Shown: positions 33,746 to 47,269, numbered from the stretch's first letter. The stretch is DNA of 64,000 nucleotides from Capsicum annuum (GCF_002878395.1 NC_061111.1:28076995-28140994), one strand, 5' to 3'. Translations and numbers: made by a program. The notes: generated by a model not told the origin, from the letters alone.

Positions 33746-36521
33746 CAAAGTTCAAGTGTCCTAGGGTGTTTATGAAGTCGTGTCTAGTAGAGTCTTGTGG
33801 AATGGTACAGAGATGTTTGTACTTTTCTTCGAGAGGCTACGGGGCATTTAAGAAATGTCTCCCTTCTTTCATGTCTCAGTTCGTTCAGTAGAAGTGTCCT
33901 CTAAGAAATTTATATAGATTTTCACTTTGCTCCATTTATGTCAACTCTGCCTTATTTTTAAGGTAACAAAAATAATGAAGCTTAAGTCCTTACAGATAGA
34001 GTTTTTTCAGATAGTCCCCACAAACTATTATTAGATTATATATAGGCTCAAAAGTATCCCATTAGTGCCTTTATATTCCAAAGCATGAAGTATTTCATTC
34101 ATATTCATGAAAATCATGCACTAATCCAAAGTTAGAGGTGCTTTCAAATCCCTTCTCAGAATCCTTTAATAGCATATGATGTTGAATTAGAAGCATGAAC
34201 CCAGAAGTTTAGTAACAGTAAAGTGGGTATAATATTTATCTAGATTCAGTAGATTTTGTATCCATGGGGCTAGTTGAATGAAAGGTGAATCAGTAGGCTT
34301 GAAACAGTGTATACAAGAAATAAAGTTAAGTATGATGGTGTGGGTGTGCTTAGATAGTACCCTTGAGTTGCTAAGTGTGAATGAGGTTTGTAATGTAGTA
34401 TGTAATGTTCTTACTAGCTATGTTAGGGGCTATAGAAAGTTAAGAGTTGCATATCAGAAAGAAGTACTAGCAGAGAGTCTTACACTTTCAGGTTTAGTCT
34501 TTCAGGGTGATTTTATCATTTATGTGTATTACCCCAGACTCTAGAGTAAAATGGTTGCAGTTTGGTTAGAGTTTTAAAGGGTCCCGCAGACTTAGAATGA
34601 TGGCTTTAAGCAAAGGGGAGATGATAGAACAAGTAACCAAGTCATGCTCTCAGAATTTAGTAGTGATGCCAATGTATTATGGATCATTAGTAGAGGAGGA
34701 AGATGCCTGACCCATTCTTATCTTAGTGTAAAGTTTTTCAGTCTTTACGACATCTACTCATGCCTTATATGTCAGCTCCATGATCATAGTTTATATTCAT
34801 GAACATCATAAAGAATTATGTACGCTTTTACTTCCTAGTATACAGAGTTCCAGTCCACTCAGTAGTACGAATAATATTCTATGAATTTACGAACTCCAAA
34901 ATCAGTTCACACAACTCATGACTGATGTACTCATGTTTTACAGTATGCTTAGTCCCCATAACTTATGCTACACTCTTAATGACCAGTGAAATTCAGATTT
35001 TGTCATGTATGTTCTTAGATTAGATCTCTCTTTGATGAATCCATGATGTTGATATTCTATTCCTTAGGCTTCAGTTAGGTGTCAAAGTTATGCATAGTAT
35101 CCTTTCATGTTTCAGTTCTTCAAGTTTTAACCTTTCAGTGAGCTCTACTTATGAAATGATAGTGGCGATGAGTAATTGTTTAGATGGGAGAGAGTTAGTG
35201 TTTCATGTAAGGGAAATATTATTGAATGCTTGTTTTATGCAAGATAATAAGTTTGAAGGAATATTGAGGTAGAGCTTTAAATATATGTCATGGTTAGATA
35301 AAAATTCTATGTGTGTTTTATTAGGGATAGTGCAGGAAAGTTGTTAGTGATAGAGGTTTTAGAGAATATGATAAAGATGCTTTTATGGGTGTTTGTTCAA
35401 AAGTTCATATGTGGTTATGAAGATAGGCTTGAATTTCATGTTTGTATATATGTGGATAAATGCATTGGGTGTTAGTGAATTCCTAGTAAGAGATTGGATT
35501 AATTGTTACAGTGGTAAGAGGAATTATTCTTTAAATGGAAGTTGTGAACATGCATGGGGTATTGAATTCATGATTCAGACTAGTATTACAGCGTTATGTT
35601 TGCACTTTTTAGATTCGAGTAGGCTTGAACATAGTGAGAGAATTCAATTCAACTCAAACTTCAGTAAATAGAGTCAGCAGTGCCCATATGAAGATTTTAA
35701 GTAGCCTCAAGAGAGGTATAGTATTGAAGTGGAATGTATAGTTCATGGAGTATTTGAGGAGTGTGTCTCAGCTTCAAAGTAGCAGTTTCATGGTCTAATA
35801 CATAACAATTCTATCTTAGCTTATGTTTAATAGGCCTATGTCCCATGTTACAGAATTATAGCCATGTTGTGATTCCTCATTCAGATATCTAATTCAAATT
35901 ATGCCCAAGATTCTTTGCTTCCTAATGTTATTAGAACTTTTTAGAAAAAGCGTTGAAAAAATACTTCAGTTGAGTATAAGCTTTCAATATGAGATAGTTT
36001 GTATAAACAACAATTCAGTTTAGCAGTCAGATAGACAAGTTCCTAAGGTTTTCCATCCTTCCACTATCCGAATCCGAAGTCTCATAAATATGGCTATTTC
36101 ATGAGTTAAATTGTTCGTATCCATTCAATTTGCCAATTCAGCTCAGTTCATGCATCATGCATTAGTTTCAAATTCCAGATATTTAGTCATAATTTAGTTT
36201 GTAAATGTTTCATGCATCATCTCAATATTTCCTTAGTATTGCAGCCAAGTCAGTATGATTCGGGGGAACAAAATATCCCAAGGAGGAGATATTGTAATAC
36301 CCTGAGTTTCCATGTCCTAAACCTCTCATCTTTTCTTTACCAACCCAGATCAAATTTGAGGTAATGTTTTCCATGAATTCACGAAATCAGTTCAGTTTAT
36401 GTATCATGTTTCAGACTTAGTTATGTAATCATGTTTTCAGTTGAGTATATGATTTCAGTTTCCCCAGTATTCTTAGCTAACCAATCTTATTTGAGGATGA
36501 ATATTTCCAAGGGAGAGATAT
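33746..36521 (+). other. Element B interior, non-coding
   Basis: The open frames at 34278-34544, 35090-35272 and 35393-35671 have no gag, RT, integrase or other recognisable motif and most likely arise by chance. Parts resemble the interior of element A. Just before the 3' LTR there are two polypurine-tract plus LTR-start junctions, at about 36275-36300 and 36508-36530. Confidence 0.6.
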
Positions 36522-38912
36522 TATAATACCCCATAAAAGTCTTAGCTCAATTCGGCTCTCAGTTGCATTTTTAAGGGGTCCAAGACTTGAACATTTCACT
36601 AAGTGTTGAGGACTTAGTTACTTTTAAGACCATTAGACTTTACAGATTTTTAAATCGACCTTCCTGACCCCAAAATGTTGATTTTTAAGTTGATTTATGT
36701 TTAGGGAGGTAAAAAGTACATGTCGGGTGAGTTTTAAAATTTCTAGAAGAGCGTAGCGACGCGTTTGGAGAAGCAAACCAATGAGGTACCCGGGATAAGC
36801 CCGCATCTCTTGGGCTAGTCCGGCGAGATAAGGCCCACACTGACTGGCCTAGTTCGGCGGGATAAGGCCCGCGTTGCTTGGGCTAATCTACCGAGACAAA
36901 ACCCGCACCGCCTGGTACCTATATGTTTAACTTTTGATTTAAATGCCCAAGGGGTATTTGAGTCATTTTCCATCGATTAACTCATCCATAAACATGAATT
37001 GGGGCTCCCACGAATCATTATTGGTCGATTTTCTCACAAATTCTTTAAAGAAAAGCCCTCTCTTTCCCTAAGAACAAACCCTAACTCTTTCTCAAGAAAT
37101 CAAGGAATTGCAGCTTCAAGAAACCTTCAAGAAATCTTTAAGAAATCATCTGTTAAGTTATGTGGGAGTTCATCCATGGGTTCCCTTTCACCCATAAAGC
37201 CTAAGAACCCTTTTTGGTTTTAAATTTTGAGTTTTACATGTTTTAAGTTGAACTATCTCCTTGAATCTCTTGTTATTTTGATTTCAATTTATGATTATAA
37301 GTGCTTTCAAGTAGAATAAGTTATATCATATTTTGAATATTATAATTTCTATGTCATGTTCAGTTGATTCCGGATAAATCCGTAAGTTATAATTTTAGCA
37401 TGTATTCCTATTCATGTACCCGGGATACGCCCACGTCGCATGGGCTAGTCCGCGGGATAACTCACCATAGCATGTATTCCTATTCTTGTACAAGTTCATG
37501 ACTTCCAAGTGGCCTATGAAATGTCGTAATGATTGCATTTTGGACAGTTAATCATTACCATGTTTTATGATTATAAATGCTATCGAGTCTTGGGGGTATT
37601 CAATACCCGATAATCTAGTTGTTTATCTAGAATCTCAGTAGCTATAGATTATTCTTAGTAGGGTTATGAACAGTAGTGCCCAGTTAGTTAACAGAACTCA
37701 GTGAACTCAGTCCAGTTCAATCAGTCAGCACAATCAGTAACAATTCAGTCAAGCCTAGAATAGTCTAGAAATCAATTCAGTGTCTATTCAGTTGGGAGTA
37801 GAAATCAGCACCGAGCGAACCCAGGGATGGGAGCATTTTTGCTAGCAGAGGGTTTGACCCTTAGTATCAATACCTGCGTTATAGAACTACGTAGCCAACG
37901 TAGGTTGAGATATCTTTCTGCCAGACTAGGGTTGATTCATCTCGTACGAGTTTTCCTGCCAGTGAGGGTGGATGAAATGTTTTCCTGCCAGAGAGGGTTA
38001 ACTCATAGCCATTGTTAGTATCCCTTGGCAAGGTGCTAACACCCTTCCAACTGGGGTCACAGGTTGGACCCCAACCTAGTTCATAATCGGGGTATGTTAG
38101 TTAGATGAACACTCCCATAGTTACAGTTTTAGATTTAGACTCAGTATCAAGCCTCAGTTCAGTTCACATAATCAGGACTACCAGATAAGTCACCAAGCTC
38201 AGTACGGAAGTAAGTTTAGTTCCATAGAATCAGGACTCTTAGAAATAGTCACCTAATTATTAGTAATTTAGTTATCAGTGATCTCAGTTACTGTAAACTA
38301 GATTTACATACAGTACTGCATAATTAGTATTTACAATAGTTTCAGATTTATATGTACTCTTATTCAGTTATATTCATGTTACTCAACGAGTTATTATTTA
38401 TGCATATGAACCATTTCATATCAGCCTACCTCACTTAGCAAACCAGTACATTCAAAGTACTGATGCATACTCTTTCTTTTATGCTATGATGTCTTATATG
38501 ATAGGTTCAAACGTATGGACTCCTGACCGTACTTAGAAGCCCAGACTATCAGCAACAAATTTAGTAGTGAGTCCTCTTAGTTTAAGGAAAGAGTTATCAT
38601 TTTAGTATTTTAGTATTCAGTATATTCAGTAGTCAGAGTTAGTTAAGGACTTGTCCTATCAACTCCATATTAGGACAGATAGAGGCTTTTAGATTGGATT
38701 ATCTCAGACAAATGTTTAGTTCTCAGTATTTATTTATCAGTATTCAGTATTTATTTTTAGTTATGAACCTTATGGAAGATTCAACCTAATTTTTGCATTA
38801 TTACAGTATTGTTATTCAGTAATTATAGTAGGTACAAGTCATGGGTTAGCTTGTGGTCCTTCGGGATCGTGAGCACCGTGTGGCATACGGGGTACAGACT
38901 CGAGGAGTTACA
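36522..38912 (+). repeat. Element B 3' LTR, which also heads the tandem module array
   Basis: Starts TATAATACCCCATAAAAG after GGGAGAGATAT and ends GAGTTACA, followed by a degenerate primer-binding site (TTGATATCAGAGAC at 38916-38929). It contains the GC-rich minisatellite (36783-36915) and a further copy of that motif at 37435, and the GAGGGT boxes (37840-38000). The part after 37435 is the LTR portion that recurs in each later module. Confidence 0.82.
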
Positions 38913-39115
38913 AACTTGATATCAGAGACTAAGGTTCAACAGAGTCCTAGGGAGTATGAAAGCCGCGTCTAGTAGAGTCTTATGTATGGGTGTGTAGCGC
39001 GCCACACTTATGGGCAAGAGGCTATGCGACATTTTAGGAAAAGTTTCCTTTCTTTCGGTATTCATATCGTGCGAGTGAGCATTATCTCAAGTTAAACTCT
39101 CTGTCTATTCATATT
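38913..39115 (+). repeat. Leader segment of tandem module 1
   Basis: Starts with the degenerate primer-binding site, continues GGTTCAACAGAGTCCTAGGG and TGTGTAGCGCGCCACACTT, and then joins mid-LTR sequence at 39116. The palindrome-rich GCGCGCCACAC box sits where a leader hairpin could form. Confidence 0.75.
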
Positions 39116-40272
39116 GTCACCTGGACTAGTCTGATAGGATAAATCGCCTTATCATGTATTCCTATTCAAGTACAATTTCATGACTTCCAAGTGCTCGATG
39201 AAATGTCTCAATGATTGCATTGTGAACAGTTAATCATTTCCATGTTTTCAAGTATTTCCATGTTTTATGATTATAAATGCTATCTTGTCATGGGGGTATT
39301 TAATACCCGACAATCTAGCCATTTACCTAGAATCTCAGTAGCTACAGATTAGTCTCAGTAGTGTTACAAATAGTAGTGGTCAATCAGTTAATAGAAATCA
39401 GTGAACTCAATCCAGTTCAATCAGTCAGCACGATCAGTAATAGTTTAGTCAAGCTTAGAATAGTCTAGAAATCATTTTAATGTCTATTTAGATGGGAGAA
39501 GGAAAGAACACCGAGCGAACGCAGGGTTGGGGGCATTCCTGTCAGCAGAGGGTTTGACCCTTAGTAGCAATCTCTACATTACAGAACTACGTAGCCAACG
39601 TAGGTTGAGGTATCTTCCTGCCAGACTAAGGTTGATACATCTCATACGAGTTTACCTACCAGTAAGGGTGGACGAAATGTCTTCCTGCTAGTGAGGGTTA
39701 ACTCATAGCCATTATTAGTATCCCTTGGCAATGTGCTAACACCCTTATAATTGGGGTCACAAGTTGGACCTCGACCCAGTTCATAATCGGGCTATGTAGG
39801 TTAGATGAACACTCCCATTGTTACAGTTTCAGATTTAGTCTCAGTATAAAACCTCAGTTCAGTTCACAGAATCAGGATTGTCAGACACAGTCACCCAACT
39901 CAGTACGAAACAAAGTTGAGTTCCACAGAATCAGGACTGTCAGAAACAATCACCTAACTATCAGTAATTTAGTTATCAGTGATCTCAGTTACGATAAAGT
40001 AGATTTACATGCAGGACTGCATAATTAGTATTTATAGCAATTTAAGATTTATGTGTACTCTCATTCAGTTATATTCATATTGCTCAGCTAGTTATTGTTT
40101 ATGCATATGAAGCCTTGCATATCAGCCTACCTCACTTAGCATACCAGTACATTGAAAGTAGTGACACATACTCTTTCTTTTATGCTATGATATCTTATAT
40201 CATAGGTTCAGACGCACGGGCTCCTGACCGTACTTAGCAGCCTAGACTATCAACAACAAATTTAGTGGTGAG
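39116..40272 (+). repeat. Tandem module 2, left part (broken by the Ogre-like insertion)
   Basis: LTR portion matching 37435-38590. It is interrupted after GTGAG at 40268-40272, which is the target duplication of the inserted element. The module resumes at 55510. Confidence 0.85.
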
Positions 40273-43200
40273 TGTTTTGCAGAGAAATTTTGACTTTTTT
40301 GAAAAGAGTCGCCACTTAATTTTGAAAAGGAATTAAGAAACCTTTATAAAATACTTAGACGATTCAAAATAGGAAAATCATTTAAGTTTGAAGATTCTGA
40401 GTAAGCGGTTCCTATTGATGTTTTAGGAAGGTGTTGGCACCTAAAACGTCCGCTAACTTGTGGTTATCCGGACTGTTTGAAAATCGTCTATGATTAACCT
40501 TTAAAAAAGTTGATTTTTGAAAAGAAAGCAATTTTAGAAATATTTTGGTGTTTATGCAATACCAATTTTTTAGCTACTTGACTAAGGATTTAACTAGGTT
40601 CGCAAAACACATAAGATAAACAATCATAAAGAAGAGGGGAAGGGGAGGAAGTAAGGGATTTAGGCCATTGGGCCCAAATCAATAAGACCTGTTCTAGTCT
40701 AATTGGGCTTTCGACCCATTTCACCTGTCCTAGACTAGTTTTTTTTTCTCTCGAACCCTTAGCTTGAGTTTGCATCACCAGTATTATATTTACAACCTTG
40801 GCTTCGATGCCTAAATGAAGGAATAAAAATAAATAACTAAATAAATAAAGACAACAATAATAAATGAATGAAATGGAAACCGAGACTTTCAAGTTTCTTG
40901 GCCGCTTCAAATATGGACTTTAACCTATTTCTTCTTCTTTTGACTCCCTGGTTTCGGTATGCCATGAGGTCGATATTTGGGCTTCCGCTAGAAATTGACT
41001 CGATGAGTAAAATGCAATCGAGAGTTCATGGTGAACTCAAACGCAACACATTCACATGCATCCAAAAATAAATGGAAAATGATTAAGACTCTGCACTAGA
41101 CCATTTGGACTTGGTATAATTAATCATACATCATAATAAGCTGTAAATAGCAATTAAAAAGATTATATTCATGCTCAAGTTGGTCCTATAGGTTGACAGA
41201 AGACATAAGAAAAATTTAGCATTCATTGTCACAGCCAGGCCAACATTTCATAAATAAAATTAACACAAATAAAGACATCTTTGATGACTAAAATAAGGAG
41301 GAAACAGGATCTTCAATATAGCATTTACCCAAACATAAAGAAACACAAGTTGATGTAAATTAAGCAGTTTAGATCCAAAGAAACCTGGACAATAATTATT
41401 TCATAATACAGCTTAACAAAACAATTTTAATCCAAAAGAAAATTCCAAACTAGCTAAAGGCAGTGATGAGGACAAAACAACAAGAACAATTTTAGCAAAA
41501 TTCTTTGCGGACCGGAGCAACGAGCCTAAGACTAATATGAACGCCATGCCATAGAAAGTCTGGTTCTTCGGTCTATAATAGTCCTTATAGACGAAGGCGA
41601 TCACTAGTATTCTGTAAAACATGGTCTTAGAAAACTTTAAAAGTTTTAGACCGCGAAAACCAATACCTAAGTAGGAAGTGATACGAATCATGCTCAAAGA
41701 AAAAGAGGGTATAAACTTCATCGATTTTCGACATCAAACGTATAACAAGAGACTAAATCTGTTCCTAGATTTGGCATTTTTCAACATACAATTACGCTCC
41801 AAAATCTTCAATAGAAAGAGTACAATCTATAGGATAAAAATAAACCGGTGGGGCACATTATTTCTATCCTTCTCTCCTTCCCGACAAACTCAAGAATAAG
41901 TTTTTGACAGTCACATGGTCATTGGAGAATCATAGGATTTTTCTAATTTTACTGTTGGACGTTTTCTCATCATCCTTTTGGTATTTGAGAAGCCAAAGGA
42001 CCTCAAGAGGTAGTCCTATCGATGATGCTATCAACTCAATAATTATGACAGCATTCCAACACTAACAATAGATAAGAAACATTATATATCCACTACAAAA
42101 AAGACAAAACATCAATCAGAAGTGTTAAACAGGAATAAAGACATGAATTTTGACCATGAAAAAAGGCAAAGACAGTGCACAAAATGAAGATCCAGATCGC
42201 AAACTACTTGATAATGTCAAGATTAAATGACGAGTTACAAAATCGGGATAAGAATGACAGAAACCACATATCATAAGATTCAAATAGGAAATAGCCTAGC
42301 GTAATAACACAACTGAATGTTCTTCTTTGCTAAAGAAAAAACTATGGCCTTCAATGCCTATACAGCGAACACACAACATCTCTACTATTATGATCATACA
42401 ACAACGTCTACAGCCAACCATCCAAACCGACCTCAGTTTTATCGTTCAATTAAGAATACACAGCCCCTACAACAAACTTCATGTTCATCATTTAAACAAA
42501 AATCACAGCTTTGACAATAGACCTCATGTTCATTATTCAAACAAATAACCATCGCTACGGTTAAAAGAGATGAAGAAGAAACATGCCGATAAAATTAAAC
42601 GAGGAATAAGGATATTTACCTCTCTCGGGGCAGTAAAATGAGAGAACGAGCTAGTTTCCTAAATCCTCCACCACTAGAAATCCATGTTATCAACTTAAGG
42701 GCATCCGATTAATCGACCAACTTCAGAAAGAAGAACGAAAGAGAAAATTTTCACTAAAAATAAACTATTTTGCTTTCAGAAGTTTTTGCCTCTCCTCTTT
42801 TCTCCCAACCAAAATTTTTCCCGACCCCAGATTTCTTTTTTTTTTCCCCTTTTTCGAACCAAAAATTCCCTGAAGAAGGGAAAAGACCCCAAAATTTCTA
42901 TCAAATTTTTCCCTTCTTTAGACCTAGTTTTTCTAAGAAATCCCCCAATCCAAGTATTCTCAACCCCCTCGATTTTTGAATCCCTTTGCTTCCAAGATTT
43001 TGAACCCAGAAAGGAGAGGCCAGTCCTCCAAAAAAATCTCCCTTCCCATAGCTCAACCGAGCTCTTTATAGAATACAAATTAGGGTAAAAAGGAAATCTT
43101 TAGCCGGATTTTTAGGAACATGCACCTCAGCTTGACGAAGTATAGATGCTGCGCTAGATTTGACCGTTATTGTATTGTAGGTGTCGAATTTCTAGAAGCC

Positions 43201-44031
43201 TCATTGAATTCGGATGCAGATTAGAGCAGTGGATTCGGGTCTGAGACGGGTCGGGGCTGGAGCATGGTCATAGTGTTGCTGTTGAAGCTGTTATATGCTC
43301 TTATTGCTATTATTGAATTATAGAGGGATAAAAAGGAAAAAAAGGTAGGCCGGGTTGGTTATGTGTCTGGGCCAAGTGGAATTGGGCTATGGCTATTATT
43401 TGAAGAGAAGGGAAAACAAATGGGCCTGGGGAAGGATGGTTGCTTGAAGCGTGTTTTGGGCTTTGGAAATTGTTTGGGTTTAAATAAAAGGATGAATTAG
43501 ATTTGGGCTATTTATTAAATATCCTATTGATAGGATTAAGTCAATTGTGTTTAAATTTTGGTCTAATTGAAGATTAATCGGCCACTTTTGTTGCAAATGT
43601 AGCCAAATCAACTTCAATTAAATCGAATTTAATAAATTGACCAAATTGAATCAAGATTTGAAATGAATTTAGCAACTAGTTTAATCCCGAGCCTCTTTGA
43701 TTTGATAAAATCAAGTAAACATTTCTCCAAATAAACCATTTTTTGAAGTAGATCATTTTCAAATCAAGATTTTAATTATTATATTTATTTTCAAAATAAT
43801 CTTTAATTAAAATCCGATATTCCATAGAATAAACATTTAGGTAGTCAAATTATATAATATCGTATAATTAAACACGATAATATATAATTGCTACTTAAAG
43901 TGACAAAATCACGTACAAATTATTTTGACAAAAAAATTTATTCGGATGAAATAAATATTTTAATTTTATTAACAACCGAAGAAGCTCAAAATTAATCATT
44001 GGTTGTGGAGGGCAAAAATTAGGTGTCAATA
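40273..44031 (-). repeat. Ogre-like 3' LTR (left copy)
   Basis: On the plus strand it runs from TGTTTTGCAGAGAAAT to AGGTGTCAATA and aligns throughout with 51554-55504. Compared with that copy it lacks about 200 bp near 43085 and has about 27 bp extra near 41990. Pyrimidine-rich stretches at 42780-43080 give open frames on both strands but no recognisable protein. Confidence 0.9.
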
Positions 44032-44050
44032 ACTGCCCCTCCCTTTGGGT
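44032..44050 (-). other. Polypurine tract of the Ogre-like element
   Basis: The minus strand reads CCCAAAGGGAGGGGCAGT directly before the left LTR. Confidence 0.8.
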
Positions 44051-45179
44051 AGGGTGGATGCATGTAACCCTGGGCAAAGGGAGGTTGACGTTCCTAATTT
44101 TTGTCCGACCACCAATTCGAATTCGAAAGAGGTTAATCTTCGATCGATTTTCATGGAGTTATGGCCGAACCTCAGTATCAGGTTTCCTATATATCTTAGG
44201 TTTCATGAGAATTCAGGCCACTTGTAGTTCATAAATCTTGATTGTAAGCACGATTTTCAAGAAAATTCACCAACTATCACAGTTTTAGAGTTTTTGGTTA
44301 AACCAAAAATCTGGAGAATAAAAGGATTTGAGGAGAGGTTGGAATGCAGTCGAGTTTTCTACATAGATCCCAGCCTACATATCCCCGAGACTCAGGCGAT
44401 TAGACTGTTTGTAGTTCGACTTAATCGGTAGAAAAAATGATCTTTTATTTCAGACGATCTTTGGTTCAAGATGAGTGACAAGTTGATCGAGTTGCAGAAA
44501 AGAGGATTGTGACCTCTTAAACATGAAAGTGGATCTCTTCACATCCATAGGTAAGAATTTATGTGGGAATAATTTCCAAAACTCTTGGAGTCCTAACACT
44601 CGAATTTGGAAAAAAGAGAAGGTTACCCTCGGCATGAGTTAAGAAATATCCCAGAGTTGAAGCTGAGACTTAGAACATCCCAAAAAAATATCCACATGCC
44701 TGACGTCCCTTACTAGACTATGTCCCATTTTGCTGCTAAGAAAGAGTTCCACGTTGTGCTGCGTCCTTTTTGGAGTCATCCACACCCGTGGGTTTGATTT
44801 GAGATTTTCATCCTCTCGGATGCTCTCGACAATATCTCAAACAAAATTGTTAGTGCTAAACATAATTCACAAAAGGGGCATATAGTTTTTTACCATATCT
44901 CCACGTGAGTTGTTGCCTAAGAAGCGAAGTCACCCTTCCATGTACCTGTTTATAATGAAATAAATGGCAACGAAAAACATGACAACCATATTGGTTGTTT
45001 AATAATTATTACATTTGTTGGTTGAATATGTCTTCAAAATGGGGTGGCCCCTTTAGACACCGGCGACACTTTATGCAGAACGGTCTCTGCAACCGTGTAA
45101 TCGTGTGCTGGTGTGGCAACCCTTTTGGTTACCTATATTACTTGTTGTATGTGGAATGATAAACTCTCCGGTTATAGCC

Positions 45180-45780
45180 AATGATCGATATATAAATTTT
45201 CCTTAATTTATCAATCTTTGGATAATCTTGCGCATTATTTGATGTTGGATATGAGGCGACTTACAGATATCCTTTGAATTGCTAGCTTTTAGGTAATCGT
45301 GCACATTAGCCGACCTTGGATAAGAGATGGCTTACAGATGTCCCTCCAATCGCTAGCTTTTTCGTGTTCCTACACATCATCTGACCTTGGATACAATATG
45401 ACTTATAGATATCTCTCAAATTGTTAGTCCTTGGGTAATCCTGCACATAATCGATCTTGGATATGGCGCGGCTTATAGAGAACCCTTGGATGTATCAATT
45501 TGATAATCTCGAATATTCTCTGGTGAGGATTTAGTTGCAACTTATGGATAACCTCCAGACTATCAATTTTTGGGCAATCTTGAACACTATTCGGTTAGGA
45601 TGTTGTTGTAGCTTACGGATGACCTACAGGATATCAACTCATAGGTGATCTTGCACACTATCCTATTTCAAATAATATGACTTATAGATGACCCTTAAAT
45701 TGTCAATTTCTAGGAAATCTTATATATCATCCATTCTTATATAGCAACTAAAAGACATCCCTTCAAATCATGTGCTCTTG
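45180..45780. repeat. Tandem repeat, about 75-80 bp unit, 7-8 degenerate copies
   Basis: Each unit has GGATA...GACTTACAGAT, then TCCCT or ACCC, then TTG-TAG/TCAAT, then a GGTAATC-TGCACAT tail. Units start near 45232, 45310, 45385, 45465, 45540, 45600 and 45675. Copies are clearly diverged. Confidence 0.7.
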
Positions 45781-45809
45781 ATGCATTTAGATATTGATAC
45801 ATAAAATGA

Positions 45810-46030
45810 TGAAATATCCTTGACGCCAGTGTTTATGTCTCACGTGTCAATAGATATGAAATGCTGATATATCCTCGATGCCAGCATTTATGTCTTGCGC
45901 ATCAACAGATATAAAATAGGATAATATCCTAGACTCTAGCATTCATGTCTTTGCATGACAATAGATATAAAATGGGATGATATCCTTGATGCCAGCATTT
46001 ATGTCTTGCATGTCAACAGATATAAATGGC
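45810..46030. repeat. Tandem repeat, about 56-bp unit, 4 copies
   Basis: The unit ATCCTTGATGCCAGCATTTATGTCTT, then a short variable part, then CAACAGATATAAAAT, recurs four times with moderate divergence. Confidence 0.82.
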
Positions 46031-46190
46031 CCTCTCGGCAAATAATATGAATGAACCTCTTGGAAATGATATGAAATGGCCCTCTCAGCAATGCTATGAA
46101 GTGGCCCTCTTGGCAATGATATGAAATGACCCTCTCGGCAATGATATGAATTGGCCCTCTCGGCGATGATATGAATGGCCCTCTTGGCAA
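46021..46190. repeat. Tandem repeat, about 28-30 bp unit, 6 copies
   Basis: TGGCCCTCTCGGCAATGATA and close variants follow each other without spacers. The open frame on the minus strand across it (45999-46190) is only a translation of this repeat. Confidence 0.85.
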
Positions 46191-47269
46191 TTTGAAAACA
46201 GTTTCACCTGAGCTTGTTTGTCTGCATCTTGCTTTTTACATGTACCTGTACTCAAGGTAGATAATTAGTAGACACAAATTTGATTTTGCTAACGACTATT
46301 TTTAGAAAAACTCTAAATACAATATTTGTAAAGAAGACAAGACGCTTTTGTTTGTTTTCCATGATCTCAAGAAGTGAGATGGACAATTCAATAGGTCCTC
46401 AATAAATGGGTATTAAACCCATTTTAAGAGCTACCCAAAAATACCATTCTTGAACATTAGTGCTCTGGTATGTCTCCCAATATGCTCGGGGATTTTTGAA
46501 AGAGACTCTTATTTTTGTGTATTGGTCCCTACATCCATAGAAAAATGATTAGTTTGAGTGAAACTACTCCGTGTTGACCTTCTTCAATTCTCCGTTTGCT
46601 CCACACCATCTTTTGGGTACTCCACCATGTTGGTACCTCCACCCTGGCTCCCTGCTCCTATAGACGCCTACGCAATCACTAAGTAAAGATTTTGTAAAGA
46701 GTTTTCAAAAGTAGTCTTATTTTTAGCAAATAGTTTTAAAAGTTTCTATAAAAGCTTTCAAAAATCTCAGTCAGTCATGTCATGTACTAGCTCAACGAAC
46801 GTATTCCTCTTAGTTTTGACTATATCCGATGGAGGAGTTCCAGAACTCATCATCATTGTTGGAGGGTTCTACAAATGGTTTTGTCATAGCCAAAGATTTA
46901 GTTTACCTAGATTTTATCACAGGTGGTGATTCTCAAATCTCGACTTTGACCTCTAGTGCCGGGGAATTTTGAAATATATTCTAGTATTTGGTGGAAATTT
47001 TGAGGCCTCCCTCAAAATTTCTTCCCCAGTTTAAAGTTGTTTGATATGATGCCAACTTAAGAGGATCCGAAGTCTTTATTGGTCTTCATTCTCTTTGTTG
47101 GATGGCGATCTTACTTTTATGAATTTTCGAGATTCCTTCTGGAAAATTCTACCCCAGTTTCCATTTCCTGGGGTTATATGACTGAGCTGTTGGGGCGCCT
47201 ACGTATCCCGTTAAAGCAGGAATCAGGTCAAAATTAGTTAAAAACTATGCTAAGGATATATAGAAACAT

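Larger units (their letters stand above)
22831..38912 (+). mobile_element. LTR retrotransposon 'B', no recognisable coding capacity, carrying a nested element
   Basis: An LTR starts TGTAATACCCCGTAAAGG at 22831 and its partner starts TATAATACCCCATAAAAG at 36522; after that the two share CAGCTCTCAGTTGCAT, the GGGATAA-rich GC block, TCTTGTTATTTTGATTTC and the CAGGGAT...GAGGGT region. The 5' copy is split by element A (24850-32859) and resumes at 32865 to end about 33727, followed by a primer-binding site. The 2.8-kb interior (33728-36521) has no gag or pol motif. The two LTRs differ a good deal and the 5' copy is about 0.5 kb longer, so they may come from different subfamily copies joined by recombination. 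Confidence 0.75.

Noticed and set aside
34278..35671. Three plus-strand frames of 60-92 codons in element B as possible accessory proteins
   Set aside because: No motif, and the corresponding parts of element A are not open in the same frame. They are best explained as chance frames.
42770..43088. Overlapping open frames on both strands, repeated at 53921-54340, that look like a basic 100-residue protein
   Set aside because: They lie in a pyrimidine-rich part of both Ogre-like LTRs. Both strands are open because of low complexity, and the frames shift between the two LTR copies.
45999..46190. Short histidine/isoleucine-rich repeated protein on the minus strand
   Set aside because: It is only the translation of the 29-bp tandem DNA repeat, without a conserved frame in neighbouring repeat units.
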